From: Guillardia theta CCMP2712
Taxonomy: Eukaryota; Cryptophyceae; Pyrenomonadales; Geminigeraceae
Length of the DNA stretch: 64,000 nt
Reading direction: 5' to 3'
Assembly: GCF_000315625.1 (NCBI RefSeq)
Contig: NW_005434629.1
Location: 270,409 to 334,408, forward strand
The notes under the pieces are model-generated. The model made no database searches and had not been told where the DNA came from. It worked only from the letters and a program-made list of their open reading frames with translations. The translations under genes were made by a program, and so were the position numbers. Below are positions 1-14,640 of this stretch, piece after piece. The stretch's first letter is position 1; each line of letters starts with the position of its first letter.

Positions 1-46
1 TCGTCCCTCGTCCCTCGTCCCTGTCCCTCGTCCCTCCCTCGTCCCT

Positions 47-95
<49 letters not shown>

Positions 96-110
96 CTCCC
101 TCTCCCTTGC
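1..110. repeat. TCCCTG/TCGTCCC simple repeat
   Basis: The window opens in a pyrimidine-rich tandem array of TCGTCCC and TGTCCC units that decays into TCTCCC near position 105. No reading frame is supported here; the array probably continues to the left of the window. Confidence 0.9.
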
Positions 111-463
111 TGCAATTCTTGTGATGAAAGCGGAATAGCTTCCATACTTGTGAGTTGTTCGGTCTTTTAGTGCGCAACGTGCTTCTCCACAATTCCCGAC
201 ATGCTGCGACTCTGAGAGCACGGCATCTCTTCCTTCTGCATGGGTTAGTTGTCAGTTGTGTCTCCCCCCGAGCTCGTATGCCTTGTATGGCTCTGATAAG
301 TTGGCCGCCACTGTGCATGATCGGATTCCACTGGCGGTGCATTGACCAACTTGAGTTGGCAAAGTTCTACTGAGAAATGAAACTGCGGCGTATCAGGCTG
401 CGTGATAACAGCCTGATTCGAATCATCTTTCAGCAGGCTACGAAGAAAGTTTCCAGAGGCAAT

Positions 464-925
464 TTATGTACAACAGTCGTCAAAAACAACATCACTATTT
501 ACATCAGCTGTACACATTTGTTGATTCGTTACCGGGTCATCCGTCAATCCAGCAATGCCTCGTAGGATTGTTAGATCACTCCCAGAAGAAGACACTTCTC
601 CATCATCGTCATATGCGGAATTCAAAGACACTCGTCGAAATTTGAACTTTCCACAGAACTTTGGATCTTGCATCTTTCGCTTGTCAAACTGCGAAGGAAG
701 TATCGCTTCCATCACGTAGGTCCCTGTGCCTTGCTGGGCCTGATCTAGATCCTTCTCGTGTAAGACCGTTGAGGGATGCAAGAGAAACTCGTCATACTCT
801 TCTATTGTCAGGTCTTCAAAGATGAAGATCAAGGCCTTCTTGCCTATGAGAAGCGCTTGAAACAACAAGTTGTAAAGAAACGCCATGACCCCCGAGTTTT
901 GTGATGCTGTCGCGCTGAGGTCCAT
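464..925 (-). CDS. hypothetical protein, 153 aa
   Basis: Single open frame of 153 residues starting at an ATG (925) and ending at 464. The N-terminus has a short hydrophobic stretch (about residues 14-36, FLYNLLFQALLIGKKALIFI) followed by acidic and polar sequence with no motif I recognise. The composition looks coding (few low-complexity runs, mixed acidic/basic residues), but no homologous family comes to mind and no intron is needed. It could also be one exon of a larger minus-strand gene. No neighbour suggests a role. Confidence 0.35.
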   Translation of the reverse strand: MDLSATASQNSGVMAFLYNLLFQALLIGKKALIFIFEDLTIEEYDEFLLHPSTVLHEKDLDQAQQGTGTYVMEAILPSQFDKRKMQDPKFCGKFKFRRVSLNSAYDDDGEVSSSGSDLTILRGIAGLTDDPVTNQQMCTADVNSDVVFDDCCT

Positions 926-2053
926 CAGCGCTTTTCGGCTACTTCTGAGAGCTGTTCCGTACCCTTGTGAGTTGTGGAAATGGTTTGCTCTGAGCTCGCT
1001 GCAGGAGGAAGAAGGACAAGAGACGAGGCCAACAGGCTGTTGCCAGCAACGACGACGATGGATTAAAGTATAGGAGGAGCAGACGGGAGAGTCACGAATG
1101 CACGGCTAGGGAGGGTCATCGACTTGTGTTGTAAAGCTGCCGATTGTATGGGAGGAGGAAACAGGCACGAGGGATGCGGGGGTCAACTCGAGCCTTGTTG
1201 CCCCTTGCGTGCTATCGACCACCACTCAGTACCACAAGAGGTCGCTTGCGGCCGTCAGCAAGGCTCTAGTCACGCCGTCTCAAAGTGTACCGTACCTGGT
1301 CGGGAGTCTCCAGCGTGGGTCTTTTAAAACTGGGTCACAGCCTGTGGGGACCGTGACTCGGACGGTCGCGGCCCGGCGCGGCGGGCGGCGGCGGCCCGGC
1401 GCCTGGCCGCTAATTCACTGTTCCGAGGCCGCGGCTTCGGAGCCTCCGAGTGAGCCTCGCCGGGGCGGGGCCCCGGCTTGCCAGGAAACCGTGCCGGGCA
1501 TTGGCCCCGGGACCGCCTGACGGTCAGTGACTTGCCCGTCACGGCGGCGGGGCGAAGTTGAGACCGGCGGGCGCGGCCGGGCCGCGGGCCGTGACAGCGC
1601 GCGGCGGCCCCGGTGGCCGGGCACGGTCACGACCGTTGCCCGGCCGCGCCGAGTCACCCAGTAGCCTAGTAGGCTTGAAGGGCAGGAGAGCCTGTTAGCC
1701 TGAGAAGGCCGGCTCCGAAGCCTGAGTCCGAAGTTAGGAGACTGCCAGTCACAGTCGGACCCGGTGACCGGGCCGCCAGGCTGAACTTGAGCCGCTATGT
1801 CACGGTCGGAAACTTCGAAACTTTGAACTTTACAAAGCAGATTATGCTCTGCCGACCGTTCTAACCTGGAAGTTGCGAAGGGTCATCAACCTCTTAAAAA
1901 CCCCAAGAGCCAATCTGTCATCTAATCAATACCACAGAGTTCAGATTACCACAATATACCCCTCATTGAACCCAGAGAGTACCCCATTATTTCGGAGGTA
2001 CACAGAAGTTTTTTTTGAATAAAAACTTCCTACCCTTTCGCCTGCACAGATCA
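926..2053. other. intergenic, includes GC-rich island
   Basis: No gene seen. Positions about 1340-1790 form a very GC-rich island built of CGGCCCGG/GGCCGGGC-type words mixed with GAGTC, GTGAC and CCTAGTAGGC words. It reads open in several frames only because stop codons are rare in such composition. Similar islands recur at about 16.9, 18.9, 21.6, 23.6, 28.3 and 32.8 kb. Confidence 0.6.
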
Positions 2054-2918
2054 ATGCCGGGCGCTCAGCTCACACAACAGCTCTTCTGCATTGCCGCCGG
2101 CAAGGTAAGATGTCAGTGCTCTTCATCATCGAATCAAACATCAACTTTATATCACACTACACGCACTTGAGATGCTCACCCCTATGCTGTACTTGTTTCT
2201 TCCTATACAACTCTCAATCTATCCAGACTGTCATTGCTGTTACGCCTTGGTTTTGTAAGCGTGGTGCCATTTTCTTTTCAGTAGCTCAGTGTTCATCGAT
2301 CTTCTGTGGTAACCTGAGTTTTTTTCTGTGCTTTTCTGTTCCAATCGTTGTCCACCCACTCCTTTGTTGTTTTCGCATTAGTACCTTGTTAGTCGATCTC
2401 AAAGCACTCTTTGTACTCATTTAGCGGTGGCGCCTTTTTCCTCCAAACCTGCAATGATCGTTCGTCATGCTTGATCCCTCATGAATTGTATTTCTTTTTG
2501 TGTGTATATCCTGTATAATCATTGAAGTTGAGCTCTAATTGGTTGAGCTGCTCAACTGTGGCGAAACATTTGTTGATGTTGCGTACTCCCGCATTGTTGC
2601 TTGCATTTGTACATCCAACCAATGTCGTATTCTCTTGACCTCCTCTCTTGTTCAGCCCGGAGGTGGGAGCTTCCTGCCTCACTGCTATCCCGATGTGCAA
2701 GCCCCTCAGGCTGCGCAGAAGGTTAACGGATGGGGACCCTACTTTGCCAACGACAGGTCAGACGCTTTGCAACTTCCCTTCCTGTGATTGCTGACTTGTT
2801 GATGCGGCGAGCAGCCAGGGATACATCGCCTATGGAACTGGCAACTTCGATGGCCAGGGATCTGGACATGAGTTCTTCGGCACCGTCTGGCATCCTACCC
2901 ACGGATATGTGAACAACT
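2054..2918 (+). CDS. unrecognised gene, three exons visible, 3' end not resolved
   Basis: An ATG at 2054 opens a 17-codon exon ending at a GTAAGA donor (2104). After a long intron, exon 2656-2756 and exon 2815-2918 join in frame across GT-AG introns and encode a Gly/His/Trp-rich segment with motifs such as GGGSFLPHCYP, GWGPYFAND and HEFFGTVWHPTHGY. The third exon ends at a GTGAGT donor; the following exons were not identified with confidence. The first intron (551 nt) is far longer than others here, so further small exons may be hidden in it. I do not recognise the family. Confidence 0.45.
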
Positions 2919-3570
2919 GTGAGTGCCACTGGCGATGATTTGATATCCGGTGACGTATTAAAAGGTGATGGCGGCCGCTCCCACTGGTCGTGCGACTATC
3001 GTCAGGCTTAAAATGATGTTGGTACTGTTGTTTCATGCTCTCGATTTCTGGATTGTTTATAGTTATATCGACAGGTTTGACGAGTGTGCATCTTCGCTCT
3101 TTTGTCAAATATGGAGCCTCAGAAAGCCTGCTTTGAATGTCGGTTCTAGCCTAAGAACTTTCATTGATTCGGAATGTAGATTCAACAGTCTTTATCATAT
3201 GTCTTCTTTGCCTTAAGCTTTGCTTGACAAGCCCACCAGTTTCTTGTGTTGTTCATCTTGTGCGTTCGGCTGAGAATAGCTTCAGTCTATGGTGATAGTC
3301 TGTGGCATCTGACATTCATCGAAGTGACTGCTACTAACACCCAGCATGGGATGAGCAGATGCTTTCAAGGTAACAACAAATCCCTGTCCATGGTCGTGCA
3401 ACCAGAAATCTTTTTGGAAAACCTAAACTTCTCCGTTCTACTTCGCACGCAACCACTAATCAAAGCGTTAGATCTTGCAATCTACACAAGAGTGCATGGG
3501 AATTGAGGATCGCACAACTCTTTGGTTTGGCTTAGTACATTGAAATGCAGCTCAAACATTGAAAAATGAT

Positions 3571-4515
3571 CTAGTCTGACCTCGACAAACCTGTAGCGTC
3601 CTCAGCGAACTTGACCAACTCCCTGGCTAAGCCTTCTTTGTACGTCGTAGGGGAAGATCGTGTTATCCTTGGTTTCCACGACAGTTTCTGGAACATCTCG
3701 AGGATGAGCATTACAAACCCACTTCCTCGAGGAACCTCTCGAGGAACCCAATAAGGAACACACCAGCTCCCTGGCTCAAACCTTTGATCTGTCAAGGCAG
3801 CAAATACAGCTGGATCTGCTCCTTGTTTTGGTTCCACAGCCATAGGTAAGAAGCCAAAAGATTTTCCTTTCCCTCTTTCTTTGCAGAGAATTTCAGAAGA
3901 CACAAGTCCTGGAGTGATAGGGACAACTTGTATGTCAACATTTTCTCTCTCAAAGCGCCGCTGAAGTTCATAAGCGTGGAGAATATTTGCCAATTTAGAC
4001 GTGGCATACATTTGAAACCTTGTGAAATCGTTGGCTTTCTCAAGTGAAACCCCCTTTCGAAATAAAAAGTCTTCTCTGCCTATCCAGTGTGCATTAGACG
4101 CTGTTACGACTATTCTAGATGGTGTCGACAACTTCAGATTAGGAATGAGCAGCTCACAGAGAAGAAAATGCCCGAGGAAATTTGATGCGAACAACAAGTC
4201 ATAGCCATCAGCATTCATCCAAGGACCAGCTTCCTTGACTTTGTAAACCATTCCAGCATTCAGGAAAAGGTACTTGAGAGGCTTACCCTCGAGCTGCTTT
4301 GCTGCCTCCCTCACACTATCAAAGTTTGAGAGGTCCATAGGCAGAGGCTCTACCTTTCCCTTTCCACCTGTACTAGAACCGAGGATCTCCTCACAAGCTT
4401 TCTCACATCTCAGTCTATCCCTTCCAGACACGAAGACATGAAGCCCTTGCTCAAACATGCGCGCCGCGATTTCTCTGCCCACCCCCGTTGACGATCCTGT
4501 CACTAGGCACGCCAT
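3571..4515 (-). CDS. short-chain dehydrogenase/reductase (WWOX/retinol-dehydrogenase-like)
   Basis: Intronless 314-residue protein of the classical SDR fold, an NAD(P)H-dependent oxidoreductase. The cofactor glycine motif TGSSTGVG is at residues 6-13, Arg32 follows beta-strand 2 (an NADP-type feature), an acidic MDL is at 60-62, and NAG is at 86-88. The catalytic set is Asn112, Ser140, Tyr170 and Lys174 (YATSK). Length and the PGLV segment near residue 204 fit the branch that includes retinol dehydrogenases, WWOX and protochlorophyllide reductase. The substrate cannot be told from sequence. There is no obvious targeting peptide. The lack of introns contrasts with the intron-dense malic enzyme gene next to it. 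Confidence 0.9.
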   Translation of the reverse strand: MACLVTGSSTGVGREIAARMFEQGLHVFVSGRDRLRCEKACEEILGSSTGGKGKVEPLPMDLSNFDSVREAAKQLEGKPLKYLFLNAGMVYKVKEAGPWMNADGYDLLFASNFLGHFLLCELLIPNLKLSTPSRIVVTASNAHWIGREDFLFRKGVSLEKANDFTRFQMYATSKLANILHAYELQRRFERENVDIQVVPITPGLVSSEILCKERGKGKSFGFLPMAVEPKQGADPAVFAALTDQRFEPGSWCVPYWVPREVPRGSGFVMLILEMFQKLSWKPRITRSSPTTYKEGLARELVKFAEDATGLSRSD

Positions 4516-5611
4516 CAGTGTGTGCGGATTTGACCTGGTTCTTTACATCAGCTGTCACGGGCCCGGCCGGCGCCGGAAAGACAGGACAGGTGGCACTGAG
4601 ATGGTACGGCAGGCGCCGCTAGTAGAGAGGGGACCTGACCCGCCCTTTTTTTCCTGGGTGATTTTCATCTTATTTTAACCCCACCCCTTCTTTATGACCC
4701 TCCCCCCCTACATCTCGCCGGCAAGGGGTTGAACGCGGCAACAGCAACCCCTACTACTCTCATTGAAAGATGGTTGACCCCTCCGAGGTCTTGCGCCCCT
4801 TCCTACCTGACCCATACCCCTACCCCTCCCCACCCGGACTTCCACAATGAACACACCGGATCATCACCCCCCACCCTCGACTACGTCTGCACGATGGGAT
4901 TACACGACCCCCTTATGCTACATGAAACTGGGTTGTGGGGTGCTTACCACCCCTGGTGGTGAGTGCTCTCATCACTGTTTGAGACTTGACTTTTGAGATG
5001 ATGAGTGGTAGGGTCCTCATTGCGATCTAGTGGGGTGGTGTTGCTGCCACGTTTGTACCCAGTCGCTCTACCACTAATGAAGGGGTCGAGGTAGGTCAGA
5101 CGGGGTGGTTGTGTCGATTGTTCTTGAGGGATTTGTAGGGTAGGGGTGGTCACTTTCTTTTGAGTACGGGTACAGCCCTAGATTTTATTATTGTTTTATT
5201 ATACTACCACCCTGTGCTGTGGGGTGGTGTCAGAAACAGGGGTTTAAAACATGTTACGACCCTGCGAAGAGGAATGGCAGGAGCTGCAGGGAGGCTGCGC
5301 GGACTCAACCCATGCATGCGATGATTGTGACGTTGAAGTAGAACGAGAATGTATGTCACATACACACATAGGATAATCTGCTTCTTTTTGAGTGAGCAGC
5401 TTTGCACACTGATAAGTGAGATCTTACAGCAGCAGGAAATCCCATCGGACACATGTCACCATGAAGGATGAGTTATAACGCAAAGGTAGTTGTTCAGGCC
5501 TGTCCGAGTCGCTAGCATTCATATTTCATATTTTCTGAATCAATTGGGATAAAGAAATTGCCAGATAGGGCAGGAACAGTGTTCTTTATGTTGACCTACC
5601 TTCTGGCAGAA
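4516..5611. other. intergenic, C-run/G-run block
   Basis: No gene supported. About 4660-5240 is rich in runs such as ACCCC, CCACCC and GGGGTGGTG, first C-rich and then G-rich on the + strand. The same kind of block recurs at about 16.1-16.6, 39.7-40.7 and 59.3-60.3 kb. Confidence 0.6.
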
Positions 5612-8812
<3,201 letters not shown>

Positions 8813-10127
8813 ACTTCTTCCCCTCCTCCCGCGCAGCATTGTTTATCAGAACTTACGCGCAGTAAACTGCATGAAAGTAGCAAGCTTCTAAGCTTCAGTC
8901 CGAAATGTTCATGCACGGTGCACAACGGTTTGACCGTACTATGATCAGCCGTGTAAGTCGCTTCCTGTTTCAAAACTTGAATCGCCTTGATGTCAACCAA
9001 AAAACAAACAGAACAGGTACAACGCTCATCTAATCAGAAGTCTAGTAATAAATTGAGTAGGATTCCCAATCATTCTTTATTGAATCAACGTTACTGTCAG
9101 TTGCTTCGTTCGATGATGGACAAGCCTGACACGCTGCGACTCGACGATCGATCAATCATTCTCCACAATGCAACTTGATCCTTGCAACAAGCATTTCCGG
9201 AAATGAGATTGCAGATAAGCGGTAATTTGTTCATCAGCACAATGATTCGTAGTTGTTCGAGACCCTATGCAACCTCGCGTGCAAACCAGGCTCGCCTGCA
9301 AAGCGGTCCTGGCTGATGAAGGCTACATAAGAATACGATTGATTGAACCGTGACCAGCCAAACGAGCCTTATTGTCCTTGTTGGTTCTTAACCGTAGAGT
9401 CAGCTCAGTGAAGATGTTCATCGCTTTGGATGCCTATGCACGCAAAGAGTGTGAACCTACTTTTTCAAAGGGGAACACCTGTAGTGCATCCAATGAGTGA
9501 TCAAAGGCTTTCAAGAATGCGCGTGAAGCACCTTTGTTGGTCCGTTCAACTCATCCGCCCATCAGTTACCACGGAAAAATTACTAGTACCGATGACAGTT
9601 CTGTCATCATCTGCTTTCTTCAACGCATCGTCCTCTGGGATCGAAATCAGTAAGGAAAGAGGAAGTACTCACTTACTCAACCCAGCCTAGTAGGCTTCTC
9701 TTTACTCAAAGTTAAGTTAGGAGTGCACAAGAAGTAGAAAGATAAAAACTCGTCGAGTGAAAGTTAGATCGACATGGGTGTGTAGTATGGATGAACAACC
9801 GGTACTGAAGCAGTTTTCTGTATCTACCCACCCTGTATCCCAATTGATGGAAACCGGTGGGTACAACACTTACAATACATTTGGGTTGTTTGGTACAATG
9901 TTAAAACTAGACTTTTATTGCGTCTGTCAAATGGTTGGTAACAAGGACCGGTACTAATAATTAATTACAATATGTTCAAAGCGTTTTGAAACTTTTACAT
10001 TGCAACCTCAAAGAAGAGAGTTGCCTCTTTTCTGTGATGGTCTAGTGCTACCACCTTCTCCCTTCCCTTTCCTCGGGCTTCAGGCTTTGACCACACGGTC
10101 AGGTCAGGACATCCGGTTGATTGCAGC
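8813..10127. other. intergenic
   Basis: No gene seen. The stretch carries an AGCCTAGTAGGCTT word near 9684, also present near 1663, and one copy of the dispersed 18-bp word at 9701-9718. Confidence 0.5.
9701..9718 (-). repeat. dispersed 18-bp word, copy 1
   Basis: Reverse complement of AACTTAACTTTGAGTAAA. Other copies are at 19259-19276, 19362-19377 (inverted, diverged), 19441-19458 and 49170-49187. Confidence 0.8.
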
Positions 10128-12113
10128 ATGACATCGGGTCTTCTGAGGATTGCAGCAGGTTTGTTCCAGGTGTTCGGTCTTGTTGATTCAATGTTTTTTG
10201 CAGGGCTAGTGCTTCTGACCACATGTGCATGTGCACTTCTTGGACAGCATTTCCCGCGCGGATGCGCTCAGCACATGATGCCCGCGGTGATTCGAGGAGG
10301 GGGAGGGGTGCCGCATGCAAACATGGACCTGGAGGACGTTGAGGAGGATGTCGCGGAGGCAAGGCTACGACAAGAACAAGCCAAGTCGAGAGAGAAATGG
10401 AGAATGTTACGAAGAAGATAGATGAGGTAGAAGAGGAAGCACGGGGCATCGCCAAGGAGCTCAAGGACTTGGAGACGAAGAAGGCTGACATAAGGATACA
10501 GCTTCTTGACAAGGGGGCGGACCAGAGGTACTGGGAGGATATATTGAGGGATGTCGAGGAGAAAGAGAAGTACCTGCGAAAGGAGAAGCAGAACCTGCGA
10601 AAGAAAGAAGAAGACCTGCGAAAGGAGAAGCATGACCTGCGAAAGGAGAAGCAAGGTCGGCTAATGAAGGAAGAGATTAACCACGGGATTCAGTGGATGG
10701 AGACACCGTTGGATGCTAGTGAGCTGGGCTATGAGGAGAATCGCAAACTCTTTAGTGTCGATCGATCGATTATGAACTGGAACCCTGGGACAGCAGGGAA
10801 GGTGGTGCTTTACTGCAGGGATGGCTTCAATGAGCAGATGGATTTCCTCGAGGAGAAAGTTTGCAAGGAAGGATATATGGGTTGGATCTTGGGTCCTCCA
10901 GGGACGGGGAAGACAACGACGACGATATGTTTCATACTATCAAAAAGCATTGAGGAAGGGTGGTGTGTGATGTTCGTGCGGCTGTGGAAGTGGGGGATCG
11001 TCAGTTGTATACAAGTGGTCGACGGGCAGACGGAAGTATCTTGTTTCGTTGGACGGCTACGTGCAGGGGGTGCATGAAAATGGAGTTGTATTGAGCATTT
11101 GCCTGCTATGGCGCAACTTTGACAGGGAGAATCGGCGACTTGCCGTCACGACATCGATGAGCTCTCCAGGAAAGAAGAGCGACGAGCAAGATAGAATAGA
11201 AAAGGTGAAAGAGATGAAGGTTTACTCTTGGACGCTGGAGGAGTACCAGGATGCCGCCAAGTACGACTTGCTGTATATGAGTGTGGCTGAGGCTATGGGA
11301 ACGAGTCTGGGCAAGAGAAAACAAACGAGAAGGCGTGAGACAGAAGAAGAGAGAAGGGCGAGAGAAGTCGAGTCCAAGTATCGGGTAGCCGGGGGCTCAT
11401 GCCGGCTCATGTTCGAATATACGACAGAGGAAGCGATCGAAAGCCTTCGTGATGCGATGAGCGTTGTGGACGATTTTCCGAGCCTGATGGAGTTTTCTAC
11501 TGGTGAGCAATCGAAACGGTTTGTGAATCGACTGCATGGGAAGCACCGTATTGGAAAGAAGGAGTACTGGGGGCTTGTCAGCAGGTTTGCTGCCACGGAG
11601 CTAGCGGAGAAGCTTGGAGAGTCCTTTGTAAGGAAAATAGAAGAGCTCACCAACATGGCTGAGAACCCAGTACTACGGGGAGTGTTGTTCGAGATGCTGT
11701 TCTTTGCTCGGATAAAGCAAATGCCAGGACCGCTAAAGCTAACCACCATCCAAGGAGAAGATGTTGAGTGGTCAAGTTGCGAAGTGGAGTCTTTTGATCC
11801 AACAGATGTTTATGAGGCTGGGGAGAATAGCAAGGAGCGCGTGTGCCTGAAGCCCGTGGCATGGAACCAGGGAGGATATGATGCTGTGATTGTAGACTGG
11901 AGCTCCAAGTTAGTACGGTTTGTGCAGGTGACGTCTAGAGAGGCTCATGACCTGAAGCTGCGGTACTTCTCGGACTGCCTGGATTCCTTGAGCATCCAAG
12001 GATGGGAGCAGTGGAAGCTTGAGATCGTCTTTGTCGTCCCCAAGGACAATGTTGAGAGGTTCAGGGTAAGCAAGGTGGAGGACGAGGACGCGCTTTCGAG
12101 TGGTCGGGCTTGA
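10128..12113 (+). pseudogene. Crinkler/RHS-like P-loop NTPase with C-terminal nuclease fold, frame-broken
   Basis: Three overlapping frames make up one recognisable architecture. ORF 10128-10421 has a hydrophobic N-terminus and then acidic sequence. ORF 10397-11077 carries a charged coiled coil with repeated LRKEK units (about residues 50-88) and a Walker A site, GPPGTGKTTTT, at about residue 166. ORF 11049-12113 resumes in another frame with a Walker B-like LVSLDGYV, the segment YSWTLEEYQDA, and a C-terminal stretch with DAVIVDW...RFVQVTSREAH, which resembles the restriction-endonuclease-like domain of Crinkler/RHS proteins. The frame changes near 10400 and 11010-11050 have no good intron to explain them, so I call the gene broken. 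Undetected introns or sequence errors are the alternative. No function is claimed. Confidence 0.6.
11104..11125 (+). repeat. 22-bp inverted repeat, left arm
   Basis: Begins TGCTATGGCGCAACTTTGAC and is perfectly inverted at 12210-12231. The pair brackets the third frame of the Crinkler/RHS-like locus. Confidence 0.85.
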
Positions 12114-13126
12114 CCCGAGACCATGTGGATCTTTGTGAGGACAGCGAAGTCAATTGTCAAGGAATGATGAGACCAGCGGAGTGCAGGAGTTTGGTCATCG
12201 GATGAAAGACTGTCAAAGTTGCGCCATAGCACAAGAAGGATTGGCCTGGATCACCATGACTGAAAGCAGCCATTCAACATTTACAGTGTCAATCCTTTAC
12301 ACAAGACTCAGCATCAGATAACTGGTGATTTTTATATTTGATTTCAGCCAGGTTTAATGAGCTCTGAGGAAATGAAAAACTTGCGGGTTGTCAAGACTGC
12401 GATGTGTTGGCTAGATGGCTCTGTAGTGAGAAATGTTTAAACTTGACTCTGCTATTCGAATAAACATCTGATATAGAGCGTTGAGATACTTTCATCTTGT
12501 ATGAAATTATGTGAGTAATGCATTGACAAGATCATCCACCTTGCGGCGGCGTTGCAGCCCCCGTTGGCACGAGCAAGGTTCATTTGCATGTTGATATGAA
12601 TAGATTGGAGTACCATACATTTTCGCTAAAGAAGGATTTGTGTGCTATGGCCCCCCACCCCCACCCTTGTAAACGGTCTTCCACGGACCCGTTGGGTGAG
12701 CAATCAGCCTTCCTCCTTGGACGTTCCCCGACAGAACCCGCAACCTTCTCCGTCCTCCCTCCTCCCTCCTCCTCCTCCTTTTAGAGCCTCGGCTCCTTCT
12801 TCCTGGGCTCGCTCGTTCCGATGCCACTTTGTCGTCCACATAGCACGCAACGCCCTTACAGGATGGATTCGTTCCTCACAAGTTGCTTCCTGCCTGCCTG
12901 CCTGCCTCCCTCCCTCCCTCCCTCCCTCCCTCCCTGCATATCATTCTCCTGCTCCCCTTCCCGTCCTTCATGTGCATGTTTCAACACCGTCGCATTACGT
13001 GTACTCACCGCTGGTCTCAACCCCCACAAGACTCAAACCTGCCATCTCTCCTCATCGTCATCCATCCAAATCTTTTGCCTTCTACAACAAGCTCACCTAC
13101 TTATGACTCTCTTGTAGGCAGGTATC
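12114..13126. other. intergenic with CCTG/CCTC microsatellite
   Basis: No gene supported. It holds the right arm of the inverted repeat and a tandem CCTG then CCTC tract at 12889-12936 upstream of the YeiH-like gene. The long frames seen across 12640-13530 are shadows of low-complexity sequence. Confidence 0.6.
12210..12231 (-). repeat. 22-bp inverted repeat, right arm
   Basis: Exact reverse complement of 11104-11125. It lies about 100 bp after the stop of the Crinkler/RHS-like frame. The flanks show no obvious target duplication. Confidence 0.85.
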
Positions 13127-14640
13127 ATGCAGGCGGCCAGGCATCTCCTCAGATCGCCATGCCTGAGGAGGAGGCTCGCTCCATGTGTCGCCCTGCCCGT
13201 CCTCCCTTCGTCATCTTCCCTTCTAGTACCACGACGGCCGAGAGGCCTCGGGCTTGCGGTAGGAGGGGCTCCTCCCCGTCGATGCATGTCGCAGCAAGCT
13301 GGGGGAGAGGAAGGGATGGTGTCGAGCTCTCTCCGAATGCTCCCTGGCGTCGCATCGGCTGCTGCCCTTTCCTCACTCAGCTACGTCATCGCGGACAAGG
13401 CAGGAGTGCAGCTACTCGCTCTCCAAGGCATCACGGGAGCCGCCAGCCCCATCTCAGGCATCCCCGTCGCCATCCTTCTGGGACTGGGGCTCAAGAATTT
13501 CGTCCTCTCCCAGGAGCAGGTGAAGCTCATTGACCCGGGTCTTAAGCTCTCCACCTCCCTCATTCTCCGCACCGGCATCGTGTGCATCGGCGCGAAGCTC
13601 AGCGCTATGGACATCCTCACGCTCGGCTCTGCCGGCATCCCGGCGGTGGTCGCGTCCATCACGACCGGGCTGCTTTTCATCCCGTGGCTGGGGAAGAAGA
13701 TGGGGCTGCCTCCCCACATGTCCTCCCTCATCGCCGCTGGAACCTCCATCTGTGGCGTCACCGCCATCTCAGCCTTGGCTCCGGTCATCAAGGCCAACCA
13801 GCAGGACGTCTCCTTCGCCGTCGCTAACGTCGTCATGTTCGGGACCCTGGGGATGCTGATGTGGCCGTACCTCTCCCACTCCATCTTCCTCATCCCCGAA
13901 CAGGTGGGTATCTTCCTGGGGCTGGCGGTCCACGACACGTCTCAAGTGATGGGGGCTGCGCTGACGTACAAGCAGCTGTTCAACGACGACCTTGTCTTCA
14001 GGATCGCCGCGGTCACCAAGCTGACGAGAAACATCTTCCTCGCAGCCGCGATCCCGTTTCTCGCGCTCCAGCTCAACGCGGGAGGAGCAGACAGAGCCAA
14101 GTTCTGGTCCTGGTCGACCATGAAGAAGTCGATCCCGGGCTTTGTGCTCGCCTTCCTCTTCGTCGCATGCCTCAGGTCCATCGGGGATCACACGATAGCT
14201 GAGGGAGGACGAGCGTACGGCCTTCTCAACAAGGAGGAGTGGACTCGGTTCCACAGCGCCGTGAGCACGTTTGGAGGGCATTACTGCCTAGGTAAGAGAG
14301 GTGGCTGCAGTGTGGATGAGCAAGTGACGGATTTCGTTGTCTTCACTTAACGTGTGCTCGATGCTGTCACGCCGCTCATGTCTGCCCAACCCCAGGTGTT
14401 GCCATGGCTGCTGTAGGGCTGGGAACTTCTCTGTCTGTCCTCAAGTGCGGCTCTGCTCCTGCCCCTGCCTCCACTCATTGACTTCTGCGCAGAGGTGTGG
14501 GCTATCGAGCTTTCCTCGTGGGGTTCGCAGGCTCCGCTGCTGTGAGTTTCACAGCGTTCAGCAGCGTCATGCTCCTTACCAAGTTCGGGCTAATCAACCC
14601 GCACTCACCCAAAGACGAAAGAGACGAGTTGAAGAGATGA
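13127..14640 (+). CDS. YeiH/UPF0324-family membrane protein with organelle-type presequence
   Basis: Three exons (13127-14291, 14396-14444, 14493-14640) encode 453 residues of the UPF0324/YeiH family, polytopic proteins annotated in bacteria as putative sulfate exporters. Conserved segments visible are SLILRTGIVCIGAKLS, GTSICGVTAISALAPVIKA and AVHDTSQVMGAA. The protein has about ten hydrophobic spans. About 60 residues precede the family core; they are rich in Arg, Ser, Leu and Pro and poor in acidic residues, which suggests import into a mitochondrion or plastid. The last two exons restore the family's C-terminal glycine-rich helices and end in a charged KDERDELKR tail. The first frame read through its donor would end wrongly at 14350. 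Transport substrate is unknown. Confidence 0.9.

Noticed and set aside
1-110. Telomere-like array at the window edge
   Set aside because: The unit is TCCCTG/TCGTCCC, not a TTAGGG or TTTAGGG type repeat; it is better called a microsatellite.
12640-13533. Several plus-strand frames with CLPPSLPPS runs
   Set aside because: They come from the CCTC microsatellite and run out of frame into the YeiH-like gene.
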